This document shows, piece after piece, positions 57,201 to 64,000 of a stretch of DNA of 64,000 bases. Origin of the DNA: Desulfovibrio piger ATCC 29098 (GTDB taxonomy: Bacteria; Desulfobacterota; Desulfovibrionia; Desulfovibrionales; Desulfovibrionaceae). Numbering within the stretch: the first letter of the stretch is position 1; each line of letters starts with the position of its first letter. The DNA is taken from contig NZ_DS996355.1 of the NCBI RefSeq assembly GCF_000156375.1, positions 355,862 through 419,861 of the forward strand, read 5' to 3'. Made by a program: the position numbers and the translations under genes. The notes under the pieces were generated by a model that was not told the origin of the DNA, ran no database searches, and worked only from the letters and a program-made list of their open reading frames with translations.

Positions 57201-58578
57201 GGTTCGGAGCGCCCGGTGTCTGGCGCAGGATATCGTTCACGGCCGTCATCCCTGCGGAATCCAGACGGGCATGCACCCGGGAAAGCTTGACTTCCAGATC
57301 GACCCCGCTTGCGGCCGCCTTTCGCGCTTCCTCAAGCGTGATGCCCAGCGGCGTGAGCACGTCCCGCCCCTGTCCGGCCAGATCGAGTGCCGCCTGAGCC
57401 GGGATGTACACGGACTGCGCCAGAACGTCGGAAGCGTGGTCCAGCGCATCTTCCATGTAATCCGGAGCTATCTGTTTTGTCTGGCTGGCTTCCACGGCGT
57501 CATGCAGGACCGTGTTCTGTTCGGCGAATGCCTGGGCATCCCTAGATGCGCGACGATCGGCGGCAATCTTTCCAGCTCCACCAATTAGGCCAAAAGGCAT
57601 GGAGACAAATCCCTCATACCATCCTTGCCTGGTCATCTCCCAGAAGTTGTCAAAAAAAAGCCTTACCCCTTCCTCAAGAGTCGTTCCGTTTTTCTCGGCA
57701 AGGCCCCAAATACGTGCGGCTTCTTCCGGGTAGGTTTGCAGCCATTCTGTCACGAAGTCAGTACCGACTGCTATGCCAGCATTCTGAAAAATTTGCCGGG
57801 CACCTGATGCCTTGAAGATATTGAGGAACTTCCCTGTGCCAAGGGCATCAAGCGGAGCAGAAAGCCCGGCTGTTGCCGCAGCGGCCATGAAAGCCCTGTC
57901 TCTTTCGACATTTTCCTGACGCAAAGAGCGATATTGCGAACCGCCTGTCTGGGCCGCGCCAAACATGACGGCACCCAAGGGGCCACCGGCGATATAGGAC
58001 AAGACGCCACCAGCGAACTGCGGCAGGGCTCTGACTACGTCCCCTGCATAATTTTGTACGGCGGAGTTAGACTCCAGGGGGGCAGGCCGCCGCTTTTCAC
58101 GTTGCTTCGCAAGTCGCTCCACTTGATCGGCAAAATCATTCGCGCCCAATTTGCCCGCGATAGCCCCAACCGTAGCAACGATATTTTCAGCGGTATCCTC
58201 GCCACCTTCTTTCAAATATGTTCCCAAGGCCTCCCAAAATCCTGGCTCATATTGCCTGATTTCCCCAAAGGCTTTGGCCGTGGAGAACACACCGGCCAGC
58301 CCGTCCGTATCGTCACGGGCAAGGGCGGCCCGCTCTTTGGAGCGTGCGGCCCACAGGGCAAAGGGGCTGTTCTGTTCTATCCTTCGGGCCTGGGCTTCGC
58401 GTTGCGCGTATTGCAGGTCAGCCTCGACCACGCTGTCGGGCAGGCCAAGCTGCAGGGCGGTCGCGCGGGCGGAGGCCACACGTTGCGCGGTCACGCCGTC
58501 GGCATCGGCCACTTCCAGGGCAGCACGGATGGACGGTCCATGCGACGGAAAAAGCTCGGGGGGCATGGTCTGGCTCAT
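51220..58578 (-). CDS. Giant phage polyvalent protein, 2452 residues (virion-associated)
   Basis: A very large protein ending the virion gene block. Regions seen: helical N-terminus; a MuF C-terminal-like domain near 620-720 (PHVFDGTHPNMTPEMWK, then a segment ending NARYVNG); a large-polyvalent-protein-associated domain near 825-930 (ASLHHGYDELLARSVPFIPQ); a zincin-type motif HETAH at about 1037-1041; long charged helices; and a conserved phage C-terminal region from about 1650. Such proteins are ejected with the DNA or act as tail lysis and counter-defence factors. It starts by an ATGA overlap with the upstream gene, with AAGGAG present. Domain names are from family knowledge and recalled patterns. 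Confidence 0.8.
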   Translation of the reverse strand: MSQTMPPELFPSHGPSIRAALEVADADGVTAQRVASARATALQLGLPDSVVEADLQYAQREAQARRIEQNSPFALWAARSKERAALARDDTDGLAGVFSTAKAFGEIRQYEPGFWEALGTYLKEGGEDTAENIVATVGAIAGKLGANDFADQVERLAKQREKRRPAPLESNSAVQNYAGDVVRALPQFAGGVLSYIAGGPLGAVMFGAAQTGGSQYRSLRQENVERDRAFMAAAATAGLSAPLDALGTGKFLNIFKASGARQIFQNAGIAVGTDFVTEWLQTYPEEAARIWGLAEKNGTTLEEGVRLFFDNFWEMTRQGWYEGFVSMPFGLIGGAGKIAADRRASRDAQAFAEQNTVLHDAVEASQTKQIAPDYMEDALDHASDVLAQSVYIPAQAALDLAGQGRDVLTPLGITLEEARKAAASGVDLEVKLSRVHARLDSAGMTAVNDILRQTPGAPNLRELSLIDVNDEVQAALSDARQRRRRTDAVRQEEQRLVREMVPLVGKEAAEIYGKLNTAQARAFEAAYGVDAAGLMRRRSVGLAGEDTDGDALRQAALYEQTPMGDAARASLERDVHDFGVAVDNIVAAGKLPSDPVKMLGQTPLVMQLLGRDTVTGKAAAQGGIYAAPHVFDGTHPNMTPEMWKQIPAAMADPIAVFDSDSPAGRAKGDLVFMLELTDANGATVVVPVALDVAKGRKQAHVNIVKSAYSKESGGVPSNHWFMRQLKKNARYVNGQKMEPWLRAAGAASPLGSLKDVAATNTSDNRIYTDADLVNLRQGNAALYQPSAEARDLKQRFAAMPLIEADSTQWFGPGKAIDADSRNMRKAVHDWARTAFPQGTTVANADTGWGVQVTPSGIKASLHHGYDELLARSVPFIPQIIESGIHLDSIEKKPGLMSHIFANKIRLDGQDYVVGFVLREDRTGNRFYDHELTKIISPDWLKPGRDTSEEALGHRTNRGISPDSLNADRFPDGSVVHAARANRGDVMNILRERLGVNDGTGQILFQPDTAGKDRARIRLDSRTAAIRIFKGADMSSIPHETAHIFVDDLRRVAADDGSIARDRLRADLEQSGRDATPFATILSGEVDAEGARAMLRDVREELASLEDSEAGLRDAAAAAGRGADSASMREDIAAARKQNTERRRELLPVERMLSGYVRHLDGLAQARRDMATLRRFAGMAEDGGLTAEQWREVQEYAARGFEQYLGEGRAPVKELDGVFSRMMRWLKNLYASWRQYVGADLDDDVRRVFDRLLATDEQIRNDPSLRAALELEQEFLADAGLTAAERRELEDLRDRAEAEVTARMDRAVARERGKRYRAAFAQAKESLQASPFWTFIREVSRRDKPLTDGEAGTGGINRDSLVEYLGEDMVKDIARKMPRLVNARGRGDTVDSLAMQYPLTDGDADALANLIYDVIVVQDGSVNKLAARQAEQALAEQDRAISPEDGLLAGDAYGQYLEAVEKAMRRLGKDRQAQNEQDAARRMEQESLPERYYRDLARREVADMAVAQLDAQRFVSALRRALNERSRAVQRGKPVEAVQAMQRARFAFAMMQEVRKVRELVDTVQKKARKAARVKPGTYPAAQTEAIRKLVSAFGLPAPQQAWDAQSGDMKLRDLVQQSVDDTEAIDLMPLFPDWLLDLANPDPAAARRGMALDWKALRPLEVEQVGNLLDFLVHSGREQSRTGKESLRARVQAIADEAAASMSGMKTNYASRRDSLGDDLDRGFSSIDTIEWQCRKADGFQNVMGRDGSTEGVMEREVYGPLRAATDRYHARLNSMHKAVMPHLVRLLQSAKAWEKKYGSKTLNVRDEKGAVVPVPEAIRQAGDPGWTAEMVIGMALNMGNTGNRERLRSSYIDGNGKGGLTYDMVSLLLGDDAAATLFELDAAAMGQMTAGRARRDGILSAADWQAIQGVWDVLGSQWADTQAAHKRLYGFAPQGIEPGAFAVRVGDETVRLPGGYYPIKYDPRLDMKMRAQEGKEDVLDRSEGIFGIPAARKGFTMGRVTHTGRSLRLGVQALQKHLVDSARFIELGYDVRMADRIINNPTFAAEYQRVFGMQDYDRFRPNLKGLVVDEAVPDSSLLKAAEKARKHLVYYALSMNLNTALMQLTAVFPAVGDVGLVNVSRGLAQLGTRGMGLVREVFAASPYMERRFRNIDDDLARKAMKFEPGRGMTLIRDGQVYTWEDVANLGMLPIAAADCAVTTAIWAGAYHKKMKELRGTAGWKMDRDSEYHSQAVAYADKIIAQSNPDNDALSKSAFARDKGIVRLFNAFSGATTKFAQRTRYMWQGVKRGRVTKWEFARMELYDMLLPALAMVVMKGLAQGLFTGEDDDNEELAKLALSTTMGQFAMAFPVVGNPAADMLVAAMGAGGGRRAGLSTALDTPLQLAGKMAGLGGKATRGGDIDGEKLVMSALDLGSYISKIPVGPVTRRAERGYEQWMKGEGTPLSLIMPRSGN

Positions 58579-60179
58579 GCATCATCTCCTTCCACAGGAA
58601 GTTCCCAGTTTTGGGCTGTACCTTCCGTCAGCGCCTTGCCGTAACGGACGCCGCCACTGTCCCAGGCACCAAACCAGCCACCACCTTTCAGCGTACCTTG
58701 CATCATGGCACGGGCTACATACTGCCGTATCAGGGCCGGTGTCAGGGCTTTGCCTCCCCCCTCCTGCTGCAACTGCATGCGCACGGCCTCATACAGCCAT
58801 TCGGGGACATCAGCTTTCTTTTTGTCGGGATTCAGCGTCAGGAAAGCCTCATTGACCGATGTTTGCCTGAGCTGTCCGGCATTGCCGCCGTCATCAAGAT
58901 ACGTCAGAGCTTTGTTCGTCTGTTCCGTCGTCATGCGTCTGTCATAGGCGAAGGCATAGACCTCATCCCGCGTCATGGGATCCCCCAGCGTCTGCCGCGT
59001 GTCTATCTGCGTACGCAGGTCATCCAGGGCGCGCATGTTAAGCTCATTGGTCTTCAGCTCCCCATTGTAGTCTTCCAATGCCTGCTTTCTGGCCGCTTCA
59101 GAGGCGGAAGAGGACAGCACCCGCTGCCGGAACACCAGAGGAGATTCCCCGGCCTGTTTCCCGGCCTGCACCAGCTCGTATGCTTCTCCCATGACCTTGG
59201 CATCATCCCGCCTTTTTTCAAAAGCCAGCTCGCTATTGACCAGACCAGCCATCTGCGCCCGCTCTTTCATGTCCGCAATGCCGTCAAGGCGGCTGTACAG
59301 TTCCGCCGTCCGCTCTTCAGGCGCAAGCCCTTTTGTCTCGGCGATCCACTGCCCGACCCTGTTGGTGACGGCCTCGGCTCTGGCACGTTCCGCCTCGGCC
59401 CGCGCCCTGCTCTCCAGTGCCCTGGCATGGGAAGCGATGGATGCCTCGACCCGGTTCACCTCCCCGCCCAGCAGGTCACGATATTTGTCCAGCGCCCCGC
59501 GGGCACCGCTGATGTCATCGTGGGCAAGATAGCCTTCGATGATGCTGCCCGCCGTCTGGCTGTCCAGGCGGGAGAACAGCGCCCGGTTGTCCATGCCTGG
59601 CCGCATCCCTTCGATGCGCTGGCGCAGGGCGTCCCGGTTGAACTCGATCAGTTCCTGGTTGTCGTAGTTCTGCGCTACGAGCTTCCGGAACTCCTCCATA
59701 TCGCCCTGCAGCACGGATTCTTCCCAGGCGCTTTTCTGCTGCCGGCCATAGGCCTGCCCCTGTTCGGTGAAGTGCAGGGCCGCCCCGGACGCCTGTTTCA
59801 TGAACATCTCCGCAAAGCGGCCGGAAAACTTGTCATCCTGCAGGCGACGCTGTACGGCCGCACGGGCGAACTGCTCGAAATGCTGCCCGGCCCCAATGGC
59901 ATCCTGCCCCTTGTTTTCGGCCATGTAACGGTCGCGCTCCGCATTGAGTTCCTGCTGCATCCCCAGCAAGGACTGACTGACGCGCGTGGTCTCGTCCTTG
60001 ACGTATTCCTGGATGGCGATACCGGTGAGCTGCTTCCCCGCCGCCAGCACGTCCGCCAAAAGGCTGTCCTGCGCCGTACCGCGCACGTCCCGGATGGCTC
60101 CGCGCGGCGCGCCGGGGTCTATGGGGCCCGCCTGGATGCGCCGGGGGCCGGAGTCGTAGGTCTGTACCCTGATGGCCAT
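58575..60179 (-). CDS. Internal virion protein, helical
   Basis: A 534-residue, mostly helical and coiled-coil protein, rich in Ala, Arg, Glu and Gln, without signal or membrane segments. By position between the gp14-like core protein and the giant protein it corresponds to the gp15-type internal virion protein of podoviruses. That assignment is by gene order, not by motif. I use ATG 60179 with GGGGGAG upstream; ATG 60197 lies before the stop of the previous gene. Confidence 0.7.
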   Translation of the reverse strand: MAIRVQTYDSGPRRIQAGPIDPGAPRGAIRDVRGTAQDSLLADVLAAGKQLTGIAIQEYVKDETTRVSQSLLGMQQELNAERDRYMAENKGQDAIGAGQHFEQFARAAVQRRLQDDKFSGRFAEMFMKQASGAALHFTEQGQAYGRQQKSAWEESVLQGDMEEFRKLVAQNYDNQELIEFNRDALRQRIEGMRPGMDNRALFSRLDSQTAGSIIEGYLAHDDISGARGALDKYRDLLGGEVNRVEASIASHARALESRARAEAERARAEAVTNRVGQWIAETKGLAPEERTAELYSRLDGIADMKERAQMAGLVNSELAFEKRRDDAKVMGEAYELVQAGKQAGESPLVFRQRVLSSSASEAARKQALEDYNGELKTNELNMRALDDLRTQIDTRQTLGDPMTRDEVYAFAYDRRMTTEQTNKALTYLDDGGNAGQLRQTSVNEAFLTLNPDKKKADVPEWLYEAVRMQLQQEGGGKALTPALIRQYVARAMMQGTLKGGGWFGAWDSGGVRYGKALTEGTAQNWELPVEGDDA

Positions 60180-60187
60180 GTCTCCCC

Positions 60188-60814
60188 CTATTTCCACACC
60201 GTGCCGCGAGCCTTCTTCGAGAACTCCAGCGCGTCCTTGACCGGATCATTGAACAGGTCTCCAAAGAAACCGCCTTCGCCCCCAAAGCCTCCCGCCGTGG
60301 CGTAGGCGCCGATGCCGCTGGCCAGGCCGGAAAGACCGGCCGTCAGCAGGGTGCTGCCCAGCCCCTTCACCGAATTGCCGTACCAGCTGGCGGCCGCGTC
60401 GTAGTTGGCGGCGTTGGTCAGGCTGGCTTTGACGTTCTCGTCCGTCTCCCACTGGTTGACGGCCTTCTGGTAACGGTTCAGGCCCACATCCCCGGCATAG
60501 CGGGACGCATTGCCGGAAAGCACGTCCATGGCGCTGCCGCTGCTCATGTCCACGCCCAGGGCACCAAAGCTGGCCACGTTCCCGGCCTGCAGGTCGGCAT
60601 ATTGCCGTGTCAGGGCGTTACGCTCGCGGTCAAGGTTCTCGGCCTCGATACGGCCTTTCTCCGCCGTGACCTTGGCCTGGTTGCGTGCGGCCTGGGCCTG
60701 GGCCTCGGCCATCTTCTTGTTGTACTGGGCCTGCCGGTTCTGCTGGCTGGTACTGGCGATGCTGCTCAGTGCCGACAGGCCGCCCATGGTCAGGGCCAGG
60801 GTCATGGCTCCCAT
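60188..60814 (-). CDS. Internal virion protein, gp14-like
   Basis: A 208-residue protein. A hydrophobic N-terminal segment (TLALTMGGLSALSSIAS) leads to a long Gln and Ala-rich helix (NRQAQYNKKMAEAQAQAARN). The C-terminal half has a Gly and Ala-rich hydrophobic stretch (GLGSTLLTAGLSGLASGIGAYATAG). This layout matches podovirus core proteins that form the ejection channel. It overlaps the stop of the gp12-like gene by 1 base. Confidence 0.75.
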   Translation of the reverse strand: MGAMTLALTMGGLSALSSIASTSQQNRQAQYNKKMAEAQAQAARNQAKVTAEKGRIEAENLDRERNALTRQYADLQAGNVASFGALGVDMSSGSAMDVLSGNASRYAGDVGLNRYQKAVNQWETDENVKASLTNAANYDAAASWYGNSVKGLGSTLLTAGLSGLASGIGAYATAGGFGGEGGFFGDLFNDPVKDALEFSKKARGTVWK

Positions 60815-62898
60815 CAGAACGTCCCTCCTCCGGTATAGGGAGAAATCTCCAGGGTGGTGACCAGCGCCAGGATGGTCAGGGGCGTGGCGCTCTGCACCTG
60901 GAACACCAGGGGAGAGGCCGCCGACCAGCCGGCACAGGTATCGAGGTCAAGATCCGTTCCTTCGCTGAAGAACGGTGTGGTGGCGAACAGGCCGCCGGTG
61001 ATGTCGCGGTCGATGATGGGGGCCAGGCTGTCGCCCACCCCGGCCAGGAAGGACATGCTGCGGTAGACCCGCGCCCGCACGGCAAGGATCTTGCGGTCAT
61101 GCATCAGGCTCCATCCCTGCTGCGTCTGGAGCTCGGGCAGGTTGGGCACCACGCGCGAGACGTAAGGCAGCCCCACATGGACGGACGTGGCGGCCTGCCC
61201 CAGCGTCAGGCTGCCGTCGGCCGAGACCTCCAGCCCGTCGATGGTGCCGCCGTCGGCAAAGACCTGCACGGCCTGTCCGGCCAGATGGGCAAGGCCGTCA
61301 AAGCGCGCGGCCGCCTCGCCCTGATAGTCCAGGGCGCTGTCCAGATAGTAGGCCTCGGCCAGATCGTCGCTGTCGAAAAAGGGCTCCAGCCGCTCCACGA
61401 AGACCTGCCCGCCCCGCCGCACAAGGAACCACACCTGGTCGTCGGGCGTGCCGGGGATGCCGGCCACGTCCACAAAATCCCCCGCCGTGGTATGGCGGTG
61501 CCAGCCCACGATCTCCTGTTCCTTCATGTAGGTGAGTCCGGCCAGCGTGCCGTCGGAAAGGACGCTCCAGAGCACGGCATAGGGCTCTTGCTGCCAGCTC
61601 CAGGCCACCACGTCCACGTCCCTGAGCATGTGCCGGGCCAGGATGTTCAGGTCCTGCCCCAGGTATTTGTCGGCGCTGTAGTTGTAGGCGAACTCCCGTA
61701 TGGCCCCGGCGCCGCGCTGCACATAGAGCACGCTTCCTCCCACGGAGAGGGCCGCCACGGCATCGCTGCCGCCGTTGGTGGTCTGGAGCTGGAAGGATGC
61801 CGTGGCCGGGGTCAGGGCCACGCCCTCGGAAGGCTCCAGCGTCCATTCGCTGCCTTCCGTGCCAAAGGCCAGGGCGCTGCGGTCAGGCTGCAGCCAGACG
61901 ATGCGGCTGGCCTGGGTGGCGGCCAGCGTGACTTCGATGGCGTCGTCGTCCTTGGGCGGCGTGGACTTGGCCATGCTCTCGAACTCGCCGGAGCGGGAAA
62001 GCCAGATGGTGATGGGGCGGCTGTTGCTGGCGGCAAAGCCCAGGCGCTGCTGATGGAAGAAAACCTGCGAGGGATAATTGCCCTCGCCCTCGAAGGGGTC
62101 CTCGTACTCTGGGGGCGTGTCTTCGGTGTCCGCGCCGATGTTCTTGTCGTCGATGTAGGTCTCGTCCGCGCCACCCTTGCCGATGTAGCCGAAGACCCCC
62201 ATCTTTTTCTTGTACACCCGGTAGCCCGTGGCGCCCTCCACAGCCTCCCAGCTGATGCGGATGTGGAAATCCACGCTGTTGAGGGCTTGGGCCGAGATGC
62301 TGGCCGGCTCGGAGGGCGAGGATTCCTGCCCCTTGTCGTCGATGGCCGTGACGCAATAGGTGTAGTCCGTCTTCTTGTCCCCCTCCGGGGTGCCCACCGT
62401 GGAGAGCGCGGGCTTCTTGGGCGTGGCAATGGCGGGCATGAAGGTCAGCTCGGACCAGCGCCAGTCGTCGTCGGCATGGCGTGCGAGCTTGCGCGGCGCA
62501 TAGCCAGGATGCGCGAAGTAGATGACGTCTGCCGACTGGGCATAACGCACCGCCCGCAGGTCGGCGGCGGCGAAGGGGGACTCGAATATCTTGGGAGCGC
62601 CCTCCTCGTCCGCCACCACGCGCCCGTCCGGCAGCCAGACCCGCATGGCCCTGTCGCCGAACTCCAGCATGCGGCCCTGCGTGGCGCTGAAGACAAAGGG
62701 CACCAGCCTGCCGCCGTCGCCCAGGGCCGTTCCCAGGTAGCGTGTGCCGGGCCTGCGCGTGACACCGCCCTGCGGCATGGGCACGAAGTTGCGCATCTCC
62801 CGCGCGCCGGTGCTGTAGCGGGGCTGGTCCACGCGTCCGCGCAGCAGGGGCGAGATCTCGCCGCCGTTGAGGACGTTCTGGGTATGGAAGACCGGCAT
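60814..62898 (-). CDS. Tail tubular protein B-like (gp12-like)
   Basis: A 694-residue virion protein. The N-terminus MPVFHTQNVLNGGEISPLLRGR with NFVPMPQGGVTRRPGTRYLG is the family signature of podovirus tail proteins that stabilise the packaged head. A fibronectin-type III-like insert (about 170-260, PALSTVGTPEGDKKTDYTY on) is also seen. I chose ATG 62898, which overlaps the upstream stop (TGATG) and follows GGAGGG. A longer start is not needed. Confidence 0.85.
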   Translation of the reverse strand: MPVFHTQNVLNGGEISPLLRGRVDQPRYSTGAREMRNFVPMPQGGVTRRPGTRYLGTALGDGGRLVPFVFSATQGRMLEFGDRAMRVWLPDGRVVADEEGAPKIFESPFAAADLRAVRYAQSADVIYFAHPGYAPRKLARHADDDWRWSELTFMPAIATPKKPALSTVGTPEGDKKTDYTYCVTAIDDKGQESSPSEPASISAQALNSVDFHIRISWEAVEGATGYRVYKKKMGVFGYIGKGGADETYIDDKNIGADTEDTPPEYEDPFEGEGNYPSQVFFHQQRLGFAASNSRPITIWLSRSGEFESMAKSTPPKDDDAIEVTLAATQASRIVWLQPDRSALAFGTEGSEWTLEPSEGVALTPATASFQLQTTNGGSDAVAALSVGGSVLYVQRGAGAIREFAYNYSADKYLGQDLNILARHMLRDVDVVAWSWQQEPYAVLWSVLSDGTLAGLTYMKEQEIVGWHRHTTAGDFVDVAGIPGTPDDQVWFLVRRGGQVFVERLEPFFDSDDLAEAYYLDSALDYQGEAAARFDGLAHLAGQAVQVFADGGTIDGLEVSADGSLTLGQAATSVHVGLPYVSRVVPNLPELQTQQGWSLMHDRKILAVRARVYRSMSFLAGVGDSLAPIIDRDITGGLFATTPFFSEGTDLDLDTCAGWSAASPLVFQVQSATPLTILALVTTLEISPYTGGGTF

Positions 62899-63485
62899 CA
62901 GCCCACCCTCCGTTCCCCAAGGAACACGGACGGCCACGGCGCCGCGGGCGGGGACGCCTGGGCGTCATCCTCCACTTTGGCCCTGTCCAGTGCCTGTTCG
63001 AACATCTGCAGGTAGCCTTCCGCCTGCGCGCCGCCCTGGGAGATGTAGGGCGCCATCTCGAAGGCCACGCGCCAGGCCAGCATGTCGGCGAACAGATCGG
63101 GAAAGGTCGTCACGAGGCCGCTCACATAGGTCAGCAGCACCCCATCCGCATCGGTCTCCAGCCTGTCCCCCACGATCTCGAAACGGACGTCAGGGCCCGG
63201 TCGTGCCGTGAATGGGTCAGGACGTGCCGCCCCCACCACACGCACACTGTCGGACGGCAGAACGAAGGCGAAGGGCCACGGCCCCTGAGCGGCCTCTGCC
63301 GACAAGGCCAGACGCTGGCGGCGCAGGGCGAACGACCACGGGTACAGCGACAGACACAGGGTACGGCATTTGTCATAGACGGCCCCCGCCACCTGCATGG
63401 CGGGCGTGTCCTGAAAACCCGCATTGCCCATCCGGGCGCCCACCCGGACAAGGGCCGTGTTGAGGACGGACGTTTTGTTCTGCAT
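62898..63485 (-). CDS. Tail tubular protein A-like (gp11-like)
   Basis: A 195-residue protein. The early segment TALVRVGARMGNAG and later RTLCLSLYPWSFALRRQRLAL are landmarks of the T7 gp11-type head-tail adaptors. The C-terminal part has AEGYLQMFEQALDRAK, a helix also common in the family. AAGGA lies upstream. It precedes the gp12-like gene with translational overlap, the usual podovirus pairing. Confidence 0.82.
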   Translation of the reverse strand: MQNKTSVLNTALVRVGARMGNAGFQDTPAMQVAGAVYDKCRTLCLSLYPWSFALRRQRLALSAEAAQGPWPFAFVLPSDSVRVVGAARPDPFTARPGPDVRFEIVGDRLETDADGVLLTYVSGLVTTFPDLFADMLAWRVAFEMAPYISQGGAQAEGYLQMFEQALDRAKVEDDAQASPPAAPWPSVFLGERRVG

Positions 63486-63504
63486 GGCGTTATTCCTTTT
63501 GTGT

Positions 63505-63541
63505 GGCAGGGCATCCGGCCTGAGACCGGTGATGCCCTGCC
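63505..63541. terminator. Strong hairpin between virion genes
   Basis: GGCAGGGCATC (63505-63515) pairs exactly with GATGCCCTGCC (63531-63541), with a smaller CGG/CCG stem inside. No long T run follows on the minus strand, so it may attenuate or process the transcript rather than end it. Confidence 0.5.
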
Positions 63542-63608
63542 TGCAGGCAGGAAAATATAAAGTTTTACTTTAAGTTTTTACGCGAGCGATGGCAGCATCC
63601 GTGCAGGA

Positions 63609-64000
63609 TCAGATCGCGCCCGCCTCTTCCCACTGCCACAGGCCTTCCGTGCCAGGCGTCCAGACGCAGGCGGGCATGTCGGCCCTGGCCAGCCAGAGCT
63701 TGCCTTCGTAGCTGTAGTAGCTGCCGTTCTTCACGTCCATGCCGTAGAGGAAGGCGAAGGGATGCTCCCGGCTGCCATCCGGTTCGTCACCGGTCTCCGG
63801 GTCCACGGACAGCGGACGGTACACGGCCAGCATCCCGGTGGCATCTGGGGGCTGATTCTCGATGGCGGTCACTTCCTGCATCACCTCATAGACGATGCCC
63901 TTGTGGGCCAGGCGGTAGCCCTTGGCGTAGGTCTGGCCGGCGGCCCAGTCCGCGAACAGCCCGGCCCTGGCGAAGGTGGCGAACTCGGCGGCGGCGAAAG
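63609..64000 (-). CDS. Phage tail or fibre protein with carbohydrate-binding look (partial)
   Basis: An open frame continues past the right edge; 130 codons are visible. The segment GQTYAKGYRLAHKGIVYEV and the later GSYYSYEGKLWLARADMPACVW resemble carbohydrate-binding modules of chitin-binding type (family 5/12), often found on phage tail fibres or associated proteins. The 5' part is outside the window. The next gene downstream is the gp11-like adaptor. Confidence 0.5.
   Translation of the reverse strand, partial: FAAAEFATFARAGLFADWAAGQTYAKGYRLAHKGIVYEVMQEVTAIENQPPDATGMLAVYRPLSVDPETGDEPDGSREHPFAFLYGMDVKNGSYYSYEGKLWLARADMPACVWTPGTEGLWQWEEAGAI

Larger units (their letters stand above)
47168..64000. 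mobile_element. Prophage, one end (podovirus type, continues past window)
   Basis: The left boundary is set at the RNA-gene 3' end remnant. Inside are accessory genes (YefM-YoeB, Rha, small peptides) and then a minus-strand block of virion genes in podovirus order. No integrase, lysis, packaging, capsid or replication genes are seen here, so most of the element lies to the right. The right boundary is outside the window. GC content and coding density of the virion genes resemble the host, which suggests a phage adapted to it. Confidence 0.75.

Overview
The window looks like a Desulfovibrio-type chromosome (Desulfovibrionaceae, GC-rich, strict anaerobe). This rests on remembered gene order: a sigma-32-type factor divergent from a short B12-dependent methionine synthase; a clpS-clpA-aat-uvrB-ligA-dapB run; rpsA followed by a DegP/HtrA protease. 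It also fits several small zinc-ribbon proteins of a kind common in that family. No species call is possible from sequence reading alone.

Layout. 1-5129: the start of rpoH (minus strand, cut by the window edge), then metH, a thioredoxin, a GNAT acetyltransferase, hpt and a zinc-ribbon membrane protein. 5433-16302: radA, a CYTH protein, the N-end-rule set clpS, clpA and aat, then uvrB, ligA, dapB and a hypothetical gene, mostly overlapping or within a few bases. 16467-21397: sbcD and sbcC, followed by a perfect 50-bp palindrome. 21838-27573: rpsA and a DegP-type protease, pgm, and a convergent pseudouridine synthase. 27574-28409 holds no gene I can support. 28410-33087: an rdgC-like gene with a frameshift, its partner gene, two orphan peptide-type ABC permeases and recN. 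33301-43212 (minus strand): a complete phosphonate C-P lyase operon, phnCDE, a 2H-phosphoesterase-like gene and phnGHIJKLMN. 43429-45953 (minus strand): two zinc-ribbon genes and a two-domain PPK2 polyphosphate kinase.

From about 47171 to the right edge the window appears to be one end of a prophage inserted in the 3' end of an RNA gene, probably tmRNA. The near end carries a YefM-YoeB toxin-antitoxin pair, a membrane-protein gene broken by an in-frame TGA, and a Rha-type regulator. It also has two tandem 27-residue hydrophobic peptide genes whose layout strongly resembles type I toxin-antitoxin loci. The rest is minus-strand podovirus-type virion genes: a tail protein with a carbohydrate-binding look (partial), gp11-like and gp12-like tail tubular proteins, two internal virion proteins, and a 2452-residue polyvalent protein.

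The features I rate most novel are the paired small-peptide loci at 50424-51074 and the giant polyvalent protein. The frameshifted rdgC, the nonsense-split membrane gene and the palindrome beside sbcDC are secondary.
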